From: Pseudoalteromonas sp049257235
Lineage (GTDB): Bacteria > Pseudomonadota > Gammaproteobacteria > Enterobacterales > Alteromonadaceae
Direction: 5' to 3'
Length of the DNA stretch: 64,000 bases
NCBI RefSeq assembly: GCF_049257235.1
Contig: NZ_JBMMUF010000004.1
Coordinates: 1-64,000, forward strand
Shown: positions 16,301 through 24,863 of the stretch, piece by piece
Layout of the letters: every line of letters starts with the position of its first letter
How positions within the stretch are numbered: the first letter of the stretch is position 1
Program-made: the position numbers and the translations under genes
The notes under the pieces: model-generated
Database searches by the model: none
Told to the model about the DNA's origin: nothing
What the model saw: only the letters and a program-made list of their open reading frames with translations

Positions 16301-18127
16301 ATGAGCATCGAAAAGTTAAGAAATATCGCGATCATCGCGCACGTTGACCATGGTAAAACGACTCTGGTTGATAAATTGCTTGAGCAATCGGGCACACTGC
16401 AAACTCGCGGTGGTAACGAAGAGCGAGTGATGGATTCTAACGACATTGAAAAAGAGCGTGGAATTACCATCTTAGCTAAAAACACGGCAATCAACTGGAA
16501 AGATTACCACATCAACATCGTAGATACTCCGGGACACGCTGACTTCGGTGGTGAAGTAGAACGTGTTCTTTCGATGGCTGACTCAGTACTTCTGCTTGTA
16601 GATGCTCAAGAAGGCCCAATGCCACAAACTCGTTTCGTAACGCAAAAAGCGTTCGCGCAGGGTTTGAAGCCAATCGTTGTTATCAACAAAATTGACAAGC
16701 CAGGTGCACGTCCTGACTGGGTAATGGACCAAGTGTTCGACCTATTCGACAACCTAGGTGCAACAGACGAACAGTTAGATTTTAAAGTGATCTACGCGTC
16801 AGCTATCAATGGTTGGGCGACATTAGATTTAGATGAGCCTTCAGACACAATGGAACCAATGTTTGAAGCGATCATCAACGAAGTCGAAGCGCCAGACGCG
16901 GACCCTGAAGGTCCATTGCAAATGCAAGTTTCTCAGCTTGATTACAACTCATACGTAGGTGTTATCGGTGTTGGTCGTATCAAGCGTGGTACGGTTAAAG
17001 TGAACCAACAGGTAACCGTTATCGGTGCCGATGGTAAAACGCGCAACGGTAAAGTTGGCCAAGTTCTGACTTACCTAGGTCTTGATCGTCACGAAGCACA
17101 AGAAGCAACTGCGGGTGACATTATTGCCATTACCGGTCTTGGTGAGCTGAAAATCTCTGACACTATCTGTGATGTAAATACTGTTGAAGCACTTCCGCCG
17201 TTAAGCGTTGATGAGCCAACTGTTACCATGACTTTCTCAGTAAACACGTCACCGTTTGCTGGCCAAGAAGGTAAATACGTAACATCACGTAATATCCGTG
17301 AGCGTCTTGATGCTGAGCTGGTACACAACGTAGCACTTCGCGTAGAAGACACTGACAACCCTGATAGCTTCCGTGTATCAGGTCGTGGTGAATTGCACTT
17401 AGGCGTATTAATTGAAAACATGCGTCGTGAAGGCTATGAGCTTGCAGTATCACGCCCAGAAGTAATTCTTCGCGAAGTTGACGGTGAACTACAAGAACCG
17501 TACGAAACAGTAACGATTGACTGTGAAGACGAGCACCAAGGCTCAATCATGGAACAGCTTGGTTTGCGTAAAGCAGAAATGACTGACATGTCTCCAGATG
17601 GCAAAGGTCGTATCCGCATGGACTTCATGGTTCCTAGCCGTGGTCTTATCGGTTTCCAAACTGAGTTCATGACACTGACTTCAGGTTCTGGTTTGATGTA
17701 CCACACGTTTGATCACTACGGTCCTCACAAAGGCGGTAAGATTGGTCAGCGTAAGAACGGTGTATTGATTGCGAACGCGCAAGGTAAAGCACTGACTAAC
17801 GCACTATTCAACCTACAAGACCGTGGTAAGTTATTTATCGGTCACGGTGTTGAAGTGTACGAAGGTATGGTTATCGGTATTCACAGCCGTGATAACGACC
17901 TTACTGTTAATGCGCTTAAAGGTAAGCAGTTAACAAACGTACGTGCATCAGGTACTGACGAAGCACAAACACTTGTTCCACCTATTAAGATGACGCTTGA
18001 GCAAGCGCTTGAGTTTATCGACGATGACGAACTAGTAGAAGTAACACCTGAAAGCATCCGTATTCGCAAGAAGCTATTGACTGAAAGTGATCGTAAGCGC
18101 GCATCACGTGAAAGCAAAAAGAGCTAA
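16301..18127 (+). CDS. typA: Ribosome-associated GTPase TypA/BipA
   Basis: The 608-residue translational GTPase has the G1 loop AHVDHGKTT near residue 12, the G2 RGITI, DTPGHADF (G3) near 75 and NKIDKPGARP (G4) near 128. Domains II, III and V follow, with the BipA-specific C-terminal domain from about 480 (HSRDNDLTVNALKGKQLTN). BipA acts in 50S subunit assembly, especially at low temperature or under stress. Length and domain order equal E. coli BipA (607). It is divergent from glnA, as in enterics, and monocistronic with its own terminator. Confidence 0.97.
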   Translation: MSIEKLRNIAIIAHVDHGKTTLVDKLLEQSGTLQTRGGNEERVMDSNDIEKERGITILAKNTAINWKDYHINIVDTPGHADFGGEVERVLSMADSVLLLVDAQEGPMPQTRFVTQKAFAQGLKPIVVINKIDKPGARPDWVMDQVFDLFDNLGATDEQLDFKVIYASAINGWATLDLDEPSDTMEPMFEAIINEVEAPDADPEGPLQMQVSQLDYNSYVGVIGVGRIKRGTVKVNQQVTVIGADGKTRNGKVGQVLTYLGLDRHEAQEATAGDIIAITGLGELKISDTICDVNTVEALPPLSVDEPTVTMTFSVNTSPFAGQEGKYVTSRNIRERLDAELVHNVALRVEDTDNPDSFRVSGRGELHLGVLIENMRREGYELAVSRPEVILREVDGELQEPYETVTIDCEDEHQGSIMEQLGLRKAEMTDMSPDGKGRIRMDFMVPSRGLIGFQTEFMTLTSGSGLMYHTFDHYGPHKGGKIGQRKNGVLIANAQGKALTNALFNLQDRGKLFIGHGVEVYEGMVIGIHSRDNDLTVNALKGKQLTNVRASGTDEAQTLVPPIKMTLEQALEFIDDDELVEVTPESIRIRKKLLTESDRKRASRESKKS

Positions 18128-18141
18128 TTACAGCGAATGAC

Positions 18142-18170
18142 AAAAAGCCCGCTATCAAGCGGGCTTTTTT
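18142..18170 (+). terminator. typA terminator
   Basis: AAAAAGCCCGC pairs with GCGGGCTTTTT around a short loop and ends in T. It is symmetrical enough to serve also the convergent nnrS gene that ends at 18181. Confidence 0.9.
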
Positions 18171-18180
18171 GTGCGTGACC

Positions 18181-19401
18181 TTAACCGTCTCTACCGTCAA
18201 TTCTTGGGCGAAAGACAATACCCGCGTAGCGGACCACATAGCAGCCATACGCTATACTCCACAACAACGCAGAAGCCATAATGAATGTCTGATAATACGC
18301 GCTCAAAGCAGGAGCTAGCAGGCGTATAACAAGTGTCACAAGCATTATCGCGAATGCCACTGTCATCATCGGGCCGACTTTTATCATACGGCCAGTATGC
18401 CCAAGCGATACTCTTGAAATCATAGCCAGCACCATCATGCCAATACCGCCGACGGTTATCGCGTGATAGGCCATTGAAACTGAACTGAGCAGTGCCAGAT
18501 AATATAAACCGAGTAACACCAAACCGATACAAATAGCCCAATAGCTCACGTGCAGCGGCCACACCAGTGCACAGCCAAAGGTGACCCAAATACGCCAACG
18601 AACAGCGCGAATAAAGTTAATGACTCCAGCAAAGATAAATACACAGCCTGTCACGTTATCGTTTAACGATTGGGGAGAAATCGTCAGCAAAATGCAGGCG
18701 AGCACACTGATAATTGCGGTTCTATCTAGCCATGAAATATTAGTAACGCGGGGTGTTTGTGTGCCGTTGGCCGTAAACATAGGGAACACACGCCCGCCCA
18801 TAATCACCATCACTAACGTGATCATCATGACCATAATATGGCTGATGCTAATGAAATTCATATCGAGGTGGTTAAATCTGGCTGCATACATCAGAGCATT
18901 CAAGCAAGCCATCGCCAGCAAGATAGGGACGAAGAAGAGATTGCGCCACAAACGTGCCTTAATAATGGGTAAGCTTAAACACAGTGCTGCTAGCGGCAAA
19001 TAAGCCAAGTCGAGGGTGACAATAATTGCGTTCGGTATTGTGCTTGGCAATGCAAGTAATAGTCGCGCACTGAGCCACAGCGCCACAAGCAACGCGAGCG
19101 GTTTACCTTTAACGCTGGGAACACCACTCCATGTTTGTACTGCCGTCAGCAAAAAGCCAGTAATGATGGCAACGGCGAACCCAAAGAGCATTTCATGTAC
19201 ATGCCAAAAGTAGCTTCCGCCAAGCGGGTTGAAGGGCAAATTTCCAGTAAAAGACAGCGCCCATATTGGCACGCTCAGCGCGCTAAATAATGCGCCTAGC
19301 CAAAATAATGGCCGAAAAGCCATGCGCATAATTGGCCAACCACGCGCTTGCTCACTGGGCTCTGCTATTTGCCCACTAGGGAGTAATATTGCCATACACA
19401 C
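18181..19401 (-). CDS. nnrS: NnrS family heme-copper membrane protein
   Basis: The 406-residue protein has about twelve membrane helices. Family features are the start region MRMAFRPLFWLGALF, the histidine-bearing YFWHVHEMLFGFAVAIITGFLLTA, a central INFISISHIMVMM and AYHAITVGGIGMMVL. NnrS proteins bind heme and copper and relieve nitric-oxide stress, limiting damage by iron-nitrosyl complexes. It lies 30 bases after the NsrR-type regulator gene on the same strand, so it should be transcribed from the promoter that overlaps the palindromic operator at 19892-19920. Confidence 0.92.
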   Translation of the reverse strand: MCMAILLPSGQIAEPSEQARGWPIMRMAFRPLFWLGALFSALSVPIWALSFTGNLPFNPLGGSYFWHVHEMLFGFAVAIITGFLLTAVQTWSGVPSVKGKPLALLVALWLSARLLLALPSTIPNAIIVTLDLAYLPLAALCLSLPIIKARLWRNLFFVPILLAMACLNALMYAARFNHLDMNFISISHIMVMMITLVMVIMGGRVFPMFTANGTQTPRVTNISWLDRTAIISVLACILLTISPQSLNDNVTGCVFIFAGVINFIRAVRWRIWVTFGCALVWPLHVSYWAICIGLVLLGLYYLALLSSVSMAYHAITVGGIGMMVLAMISRVSLGHTGRMIKVGPMMTVAFAIMLVTLVIRLLAPALSAYYQTFIMASALLWSIAYGCYVVRYAGIVFRPRIDGRDG

Positions 19402-19431
19402 CTCTACCTATTTTATAATCTATTCAGACGC

Positions 19432-19875
19432 TTAGCTTTGCTGTATGTGCAAAAGCTGCATGAGCGCGGGCTGTTCTTGCTCATTGATTAAATCCGCCAG
19501 TGTAAAACCATCTAAATGAGCGAAAAAACATTCCATAGCCTGTGCGAGGATCCCTTTGAGCTGGCAAGCAGGAGTGATCACACAGTGATTATCTTCGCCA
19601 AAACATTCCACCAATGTTGAATGTTGCTCGTTCAGGCGAACAATTTCCCCAAGATTGATACTGTTTGCGGGCCGACTTAGGCGAATGCCACCGTTTTTAC
19701 CGCGAATGGCATCTAGATAGCCTTTGGCACTGAGCTCTTGCACCACTTTCATTAAATGGTTTTTAGAAATGTCGTAGCGGTTGGCAATATCCTTGATGGT
19801 GACCAATTTGCCTTGATGCAGCGCAGCGTATATGAGGACTCGCAAAGCGTAATCGGTAAAGCGGGTAATATTCAT
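19432..19875 (-). CDS. nsrR: Rrf2-family nitric-oxide sensor NsrR
   Basis: The 147-residue protein begins MNITRFTDYALRVLIYAAL, the NsrR-type start, with a winged helix (TIKDIANRYDISKNHLMKVVQEL) and the GKNGGIRL wing. Three cysteines for an iron-sulphur cluster are seen in VECFGEDNHCVITPACQL (about residues 91-104). NsrR represses NO-detoxifying genes until its cluster reacts with NO. A perfect NsrR-type palindrome begins 17 bases upstream of its start, implying autorepression of the nsrR-nnrS unit. Confidence 0.93.
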   Translation of the reverse strand: MNITRFTDYALRVLIYAALHQGKLVTIKDIANRYDISKNHLMKVVQELSAKGYLDAIRGKNGGIRLSRPANSINLGEIVRLNEQHSTLVECFGEDNHCVITPACQLKGILAQAMECFFAHLDGFTLADLINEQEQPALMQLLHIQQS

Positions 19876-19891
19876 AGCAACACATCATGAA

Positions 19892-19920
19892 ATAAAGATG
19901 TATATAAAATACATCTTTAT
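19892..19920. promoter_or_regulatory. NsrR operator palindrome
   Basis: ATAAAGATGTAT (19892-19903) and ATACATCTTTAT (19909-19920) are perfect 12-base inverted repeats separated by 5 bases. The core AAGATGTAT/ATACATCTT matches the known NsrR consensus half-site AAGATGYAT. It sits directly before nsrR. Confidence 0.9.
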
Positions 19921-19992
19921 AGGGTGGGAGTAAATGCTGCAATAACTACAAACGCTTTAAGTTATTATCATATTGATTTAGAACAAATAAAA

Positions 19993-20010
19993 AGGGAGCC
20001 TTAGCTCCCT
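19993..20010 (-). terminator. Terminator of the DUF2959 gene
   Basis: AGGGAGC pairs with GCTCCCT around a 4-base loop. On the minus strand it is followed by TTTTATTTG, 20 bases after the stop codon at 20031. Confidence 0.8.
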
Positions 20011-20030
20011 AGAATACGTGTGTCAGCAAT

Positions 20031-20675
20031 TTAGCCTTGATTCATCTGCTCGATAAAGCGGTTGGAATCAGCGATTGACCTATTCATGTCATCAATCAGC
20101 ACTTTAATATCGCGTTGCAGGTTAGCAAATTCACCCTTGATAGCAGCAATGGCTTGCGCGTTAAGGTTGTGCTTCAAATACAATACATTGTCTTGTAAAG
20201 ACTCTAAAACAGGCTGCATTTTCGCTTCACTGGCGCGCATTGAGCGCAGTAGTTGATCAAACTGACGTTGTGTTGCACGCAGCTTTTTTGCACTTTCACG
20301 CTTTAAGGAAGCGCTTTGATACTCTTCTAACTCATCGGCCCATTCTTCAAATAGAGCTTCTGCCACATCTTCAACCTTGTTGATGTTAGAAGTGACATCC
20401 TCAGCTGCTGCGAGGCTTGACTCGTAATCGTCATTGAGTTGCTCATAGGCGTCTTGTAAGTCACCGCCATCAAAGTTAATCAAGGTGCTTAAGCGCTCAA
20501 GTGCAGATTGAAACTCTTCTTGAGATTCTTCTTGTGACTCTTTAGTCTCTTCCACGCGGTCGACCAAAATGTCGCGTTTATGTACGCCAACTGATTCCAT
20601 CGCCGAGTAGTAAGCAGATTGGCACGCAGTGAGCGACATAAATACCGCAGCCAGAGTGAGCTTTTTAATCATCAT
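20031..20675 (-). CDS. DUF2959 lipoprotein
   Basis: The 214-residue protein has a lipoprotein signal: a hydrophobic start followed by the lipobox LTAC with Cys18. The rest is highly charged and predicted all alpha-helical with coiled-coil character (stretches such as EETKESQEESQEEF and the leucine-spaced C-terminal helix). This composition and length fit DUF2959. It should be anchored to a membrane on the periplasmic side. The function is unknown. AGGA precedes the start by 5 bases. It is transcribed alone, divergent from yihY. Confidence 0.88.
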   Translation of the reverse strand: MMIKKLTLAAVFMSLTACQSAYYSAMESVGVHKRDILVDRVEETKESQEESQEEFQSALERLSTLINFDGGDLQDAYEQLNDDYESSLAAAEDVTSNINKVEDVAEALFEEWADELEEYQSASLKRESAKKLRATQRQFDQLLRSMRASEAKMQPVLESLQDNVLYLKHNLNAQAIAAIKGEFANLQRDIKVLIDDMNRSIADSNRFIEQMNQG

Positions 20676-20758
20676 GATTTCCTGTCTCGAAAGTTGATAC
20701 TGTAAATTATGTGGCTGATTGCTATGATAAGCAAAAGATTTTTATTTTTGAGTTAGTA

Positions 20759-21649
20759 ATGAAGTGGGATAGTGGCAAAATAAAAACCACCATGATGATT
20801 TGGCTTAAGTCGCAGCCGCGCTGGTGGCGCTACTTTGTGACTCGGTGTGCAGAAGATAATATCACGGTCAATGCAGGCTATCTTGCCTATGTGACCTTGC
20901 TGTCTTTGGTGCCTCTTATCGCTGTGGGTGTCGCCATATTTTCAGCGTTTCCGGGCTTTGAAGATACCCGTGTTGCCATTGAAGAGTTTTTGTTTACCAA
21001 TCTGTTGCCTACGTCCTCTGATGTACTACAAGAGCATATCGGGGCATTCACTGGCAATGCTAATAAGATGACCGCTGTGGGGGTTAGCTTTCTAGCGGTC
21101 GTGGCGCTGTTTTTGATCCGTAATATCGACGCGACCCTCAATCGTATTTGGCGGATTAAGCAAAAACGCCCCGGCATAATCTCCTTTGCTATTTATTGGA
21201 TGGTGTTGAGTTTAGGTCCTGTTTTATTGGGACTCAGTATTGGTGCCACCTCCTACATAGTCACCTTGGTGTCATTTGCCGACGAGGGCATACCAGGGTT
21301 TAGTGGCTTTGTGCTGAAGACGCTTCCCTATGTGATTTCCACAGTCGGCTTTTTGATGCTCTATACTTTAGTGCCTAATACACGAGTGCCGTTAAAAGCG
21401 GCGCTGCCTGGGGCTGTGTTTGCAGCTTTGCTATTTGAGTTAACTAAGAAGGCGTTTGCGGCATATATCAGCCATTTCCCTTCATATGAGGTGATTTACG
21501 GTGCTTTAGCAACAATTCCTATTCTATTTGTGTGGGTTTATTTGTCGTGGATTGTTGTGCTGTTAGGGGCCGAATTTACCGTATGTATCAGTGTCAGTAA
21601 GCCACCCATTGACGATATCGTCAAAGAGGAGGTCGCCAACAAGGAGTAA
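20759..21649 (+). CDS. yihY: YihY/BrkB family inner membrane protein
   Basis: From the ATG at 20759 the protein has 296 residues. A GTG 48 bases upstream gives an N-terminal extension absent from E. coli YihY and was rejected. Six membrane helices are seen, with family motifs NAGYLAYVTLLSLVPL, FSAFPGFED, NKMTAVGVSFL and the C-terminal FVWVYLSWIVVLLGAEFT. The old name RNase BN is not supported for this family. Its role is unsettled. The pip gene begins 2 bases after the stop, and dtd overlaps pip, so yihY-pip-dtd form an operon; yihY and dtd are also neighbours in E. coli. Confidence 0.93.
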   Translation: MKWDSGKIKTTMMIWLKSQPRWWRYFVTRCAEDNITVNAGYLAYVTLLSLVPLIAVGVAIFSAFPGFEDTRVAIEEFLFTNLLPTSSDVLQEHIGAFTGNANKMTAVGVSFLAVVALFLIRNIDATLNRIWRIKQKRPGIISFAIYWMVLSLGPVLLGLSIGATSYIVTLVSFADEGIPGFSGFVLKTLPYVISTVGFLMLYTLVPNTRVPLKAALPGAVFAALLFELTKKAFAAYISHFPSYEVIYGALATIPILFVWVYLSWIVVLLGAEFTVCISVSKPPIDDIVKEEVANKE

Positions 21650-21651
21650 CT

Positions 21652-22605
21652 ATGTCTCTGAGTTATCCAATTTCACACCCCAATAAGGTGTACCATCTTG
21701 CGGTAGGGCAAGGTCATCAATTGGAAATCGAAGAGCATGGCAACCCTGACGGACTGCCAGTGATTATATGTCACGGTGGTCCAGGTGCTGGGCTTAGTCG
21801 CTTTGAATGTGGCCACTTCAATCCCCAGCACTATCGTATCTTACTCTACAGTCAGCGAGGATGTGGTAACTCCACACCACATAGTTGTAACAACAACACC
21901 TTGGATTTACTCATCCACGATTTAGAGGCGATCAGAGCACATCTGGGTATTGAGCGCTGGGTGCTGTGTGGCGAGTCTTTCGGAGCTACGTTAGTGCTAT
22001 GTTACGCCTTGCGTTACCAACAACGGGTTGCTGCCTTAATGCTGTGGGCTACATTTTTGGCTAGCGCTCAAGACAGTTACTGGTATTTAGGTCGAAATGG
22101 TGCTGGTGCGCAGTTTTACCCCGAGCAATATCAGCAATTCAATCCGCAACTACTGAATGTTAGTGAGCTCATTGAGAGCTACCGTCAGCGCTTATTTTGT
22201 GGCAATGAACTGACCAATATTGACGCCGCAAAAACGTGGTGCGCATGGGAAGACATCCTGAGCCAAGAGCGGGCCACTGATTTTAAACTCAAGGCGACTG
22301 CCTCACGTGTGCAGCGCGCACAATTACAGGTTCATTATTTTTACCATCAGTTTTTCATCGAAGATAATTACCTGATGAGTCACGCTCACAAGCTGACACA
22401 TATCCCTATTTGGATGGTACATGGTCGCCATGATTTAGTGAGCGCTTTTGCTCGAGCACAGGCGTTGGCGACTAAGCTCAACGCCCATTTAGATAGTGTT
22501 GACGGGCTTGGTCACTCGCTAGCTAATGAGGTATATTGCCAAGCCCAGTGTCGGGCTACCGACCATATGTTTCTGAAATTAAAGAGGCTCCAGTGCAAGG
22601 GTTAA
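21652..22605 (+). CDS. pip: Proline iminopeptidase
   Basis: The 317-residue alpha/beta hydrolase has the oxyanion motif HGGPGAG near residue 41, the nucleophile elbow GESFGAT near 110, the acid in HGRHDLV near 262 and the His in GLGHSLA near 288. This set and the length (E. coli-type Pip 313-317) identify the S33 proline iminopeptidase, a cytoplasmic enzyme that releases N-terminal proline from peptides. Other S33 aminopeptidases are possible. Its last 13 bases overlap the start of dtd. Confidence 0.9.
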   Translation: MSLSYPISHPNKVYHLAVGQGHQLEIEEHGNPDGLPVIICHGGPGAGLSRFECGHFNPQHYRILLYSQRGCGNSTPHSCNNNTLDLLIHDLEAIRAHLGIERWVLCGESFGATLVLCYALRYQQRVAALMLWATFLASAQDSYWYLGRNGAGAQFYPEQYQQFNPQLLNVSELIESYRQRLFCGNELTNIDAAKTWCAWEDILSQERATDFKLKATASRVQRAQLQVHYFYHQFFIEDNYLMSHAHKLTHIPIWMVHGRHDLVSAFARAQALATKLNAHLDSVDGLGHSLANEVYCQAQCRATDHMFLKLKRLQCKG

Positions 22606-23030
22606 TACAGCGAGTAAGTAACGCTAAAGTAGAAGTTAATGGCGAGATTGTGGGAGAAATTGGCAAAGGCATTTTATTACTCTTGGGAGTGGAAAAAGCA
22701 GATAACGAACTGCTCGCAGAGAAGTTACTACATAAAGTCACTCACTATCGCATTTTCACCGACGAACAGGGAAAAATGAATCAAAGTTTGCGTGATATCG
22801 GAGCCGAGCTGCTGGTGGTGTCACAGTTTACTCTTGCTGCGGATACCAAAAAGGGCATGCGTCCGAGTTTCTCAAGCGCGGCTACTCCAGAGCAAGCCAC
22901 TCATTTATATGAATACTTTGTAATGAAGGCCAAAGAGTCAGGGGTGAGCGTCGCAACAGGGCAGTTTGCAGCCGATATGCAAGTGAGTTTGGTGAATGAT
23001 GGCCCAGTCACCTTTAACTTAAGTGTTTAA
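22593..23030 (+). CDS. dtd: D-aminoacyl-tRNA deacylase
   Basis: A GTG start at 22593 with AGAGG 6 bases upstream gives 145 residues, exactly the length of E. coli Dtd, and the sequence MQGLIQRVSNAKVEVN. Conserved motifs are SQFTLAADTKKGMRPSF, which carries the SQFTL active-site segment, and the cross-subunit NDGPVTF near the C-terminus. It hydrolyses D-aminoacyl-tRNAs to recycle tRNA. It overlaps pip by 13 bases, suggesting translational coupling, and its end overlaps the convergent spermidine-synthase-like gene by 4 bases. Confidence 0.96.
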   Translation: MQGLIQRVSNAKVEVNGEIVGEIGKGILLLLGVEKADNELLAEKLLHKVTHYRIFTDEQGKMNQSLRDIGAELLVVSQFTLAADTKKGMRPSFSSAATPEQATHLYEYFVMKAKESGVSVATGQFAADMQVSLVNDGPVTFNLSV

Positions 23031-23716
23031 GGTGAAATAAACACTAGGCGATTGGCATAGCCTTTAACATCGACGATGTTCGGTGTTTTACCAAAGCAGG
23101 TGATAAGAATATGAGTGAGCTGTTGCAGTTGTGACTCATGCTCAGCCAAGAAGTTTATAAATATGTGGCCATCATGATTCAGTGCGTGACGAATTTTGTC
23201 GTAAAAGCTGTGTTTATATAAAAACATGGGGGCGTCGAGCTCACTGAATAAGTCCACAATGATCCAGTCGAATTTTCCGGACTCTATTAGGGCTTCTTCA
23301 GCGTCACCTTTGCGCAAGCTAGTATCGTGCTGACCGCCAAAGTAACGTTTGTAGCAATGAATAATATCGGCATTACGCTCTACCGTGATCAGTTCAGTAT
23401 CAGGGTAAGTATGATGCAAATAATTGCGAATGGCTCCACCGCCCAAACCGAGTTCAAGCACCCGTTTAGGTGGTGTAAGTGTTTGCCAATACTGAGCAAA
23501 TATTTGTAAATGCGGAAACAATAAGTGATTAGGCCGGCTACGTTCGATAATAGACTGAAGGGTCTGATTTATCAGTAGCCAGCGAAATTGTTTATGTTGG
23601 CGTACTTGAATACTGTTCCCGCCGAAGCGATGCCAATATAAAAGTTGTCCGATGTTCGCGCAGTCTGCAACGAAGTGTTCGGATACAGCGCCACTGTGCT
23701 CGATTACTGTTTCCAT
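23027..23716 (-). CDS. Spermidine-synthase-like SAM-fold protein
   Basis: The 229-residue protein has the nucleotide-binding motif RVLELGLGGGAIRNYL near residue 85, an acidic strand end (TVERNAD) and the catalytic-site-like IVDLFSE near 153. It lacks the N-terminal beta-strand domain and the full gate-keeping loop of SpeE, so polyamine synthesis is uncertain; many proteins of this family are methyltransferases of unknown substrate. No speD or other polyamine gene is nearby. It is convergent with dtd. Confidence 0.8.
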   Translation of the reverse strand: METVIEHSGAVSEHFVADCANIGQLLYWHRFGGNSIQVRQHKQFRWLLINQTLQSIIERSRPNHLLFPHLQIFAQYWQTLTPPKRVLELGLGGGAIRNYLHHTYPDTELITVERNADIIHCYKRYFGGQHDTSLRKGDAEEALIESGKFDWIIVDLFSELDAPMFLYKHSFYDKIRHALNHDGHIFINFLAEHESQLQQLTHILITCFGKTPNIVDVKGYANRLVFISP

Positions 23717-23854
23717 ATCAACAGCATAGACACGGTGTGGAAAATTGCCTAATTGTGCACATATTTTTACGTAAAATTAGCTGTTGTGCTTTGGTGTTAT
23801 TTGCGCACGCTGGGAAATCTTGTAAGGTGGGCAAAAAGAATAAAGGGAGTCAGT

Positions 23855-24751
23855 ATGTTCCAAGTAACAACCCCGCAAAGCAGTGATGATTGGCAAGCTT
23901 ATTATGCACTGCGTTGGCAAGTATTAAGAGCTCCTTGGGATCAGCCTCGAGGCAGTGAGCAAGATGATTTAGAGCAAGAGTCTGAACATCGATTTATCAA
24001 GAACAATGCAGGTGAAGTGTTGGCGGTTGCGCGTTTGCACTTCAATAACTCGCAGCAAGCACAAGTGCGTTATATGGCTGTGGGAGAGGCGCATAGAGGC
24101 CAGCATCTTGGTAGTCGTCTGTTGCACGAGCTTGAAAAAATCGCGTGGAATCAAAATGCGGATGAACTGGTGTTATTCGCCCGAGAGCGTGCACTGGAGT
24201 TTTATAAGCGCCATGGTTACGAGCTCAAAGAAAAAGCACACCTTGCTTTTGGTGATGTTCAACACTGGCGCATGGTAAAGCAGCGTCCGAGCGAGCCAGG
24301 TTGGTTCCGCCATCCAGATTGGACGCAAGTGCTACAAAATACATGGCGTGAGTCTATCCCGATTAGCGATCATATGGGCATTAAGGTGGAGTCGTATACT
24401 GACTGGGAGTTCAGTGTAGTGGCGGATCTTCAAGCTAACATCAACGTGCATAACACCATGTTTGCCGGCTCCGTCTACTCTATGGCTACGTTAGCAGGGT
24501 GGGGAGCAACTTATCTGGCAATGCGTGAAGCCGCTAAAGAGGGTGATATTGTACTGGCAAACGCTAATATTAAGTACATGAAGCCCATTAAGTCAGCGCC
24601 GAGAGCACACGTTACACAAACAGCATGTGAAGGGTGTTTTGATAAACTCGAAAGTGATGGCAAAGCAAGCTATACCGTGCCCGTAAGTATTTTCGATGGC
24701 GATGAGTTAGTCGGAGAGTTTGAAGGGCGCTTTGTGGTTGTGAGCAAATAA
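23855..24751 (+). CDS. GNAT acetyltransferase-thioesterase fusion (YiiD/FabY type)
   Basis: The ATG at 23855 has AGGGAG 6 bases upstream and yields 298 residues; an earlier in-frame start adds 34 unsupported residues. Residues 1-140 are a GNAT domain with the acetyl-CoA loop HRGQHLGSRLL near 90. Residues 150-298 are a hot-dog-fold thioesterase-like domain (NVHNTMFAGSVYSMATLAGWG, where HNTMFAG aligns with HHTLFAG of E. coli YiiD). YiiD has been linked to fatty acid initiation, but the reaction is not settled. Domain order is the same as YiiD. Confidence 0.88.
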   Translation: MFQVTTPQSSDDWQAYYALRWQVLRAPWDQPRGSEQDDLEQESEHRFIKNNAGEVLAVARLHFNNSQQAQVRYMAVGEAHRGQHLGSRLLHELEKIAWNQNADELVLFARERALEFYKRHGYELKEKAHLAFGDVQHWRMVKQRPSEPGWFRHPDWTQVLQNTWRESIPISDHMGIKVESYTDWEFSVVADLQANINVHNTMFAGSVYSMATLAGWGATYLAMREAAKEGDIVLANANIKYMKPIKSAPRAHVTQTACEGCFDKLESDGKASYTVPVSIFDGDELVGEFEGRFVVVSK

Positions 24752-24818
24752 TACTAATCAGTATAAATCTGAGCACATATTTATACATATTGATATAACC
24801 AAAGTGTGTACTTGTAGC

Positions 24819-24845
24819 AAAAAGCCAGCATAAAGCTGGCTTTTT
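24819..24845. terminator. Bidirectional terminator
   Basis: AAAAAGCCAGC pairs with GCTGGCTTTTT around ATAAA. It separates the convergent YiiD-like gene and pldA. Confidence 0.9.
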
Positions 24846-24863
24846 CTGTGATATTAGCGCTTT

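Noticed and set aside
17089..17421. Minus-strand 110-residue frame and similar frames inside typA
   Set aside because: They lie wholly inside a well-conserved gene on the other strand and have serine-rich shadow composition without family features.
20711..20758. N-terminal extension of yihY from a GTG
   Set aside because: No ribosome site, no counterpart in E. coli YihY, and an ATG at 20759 fits the family start.
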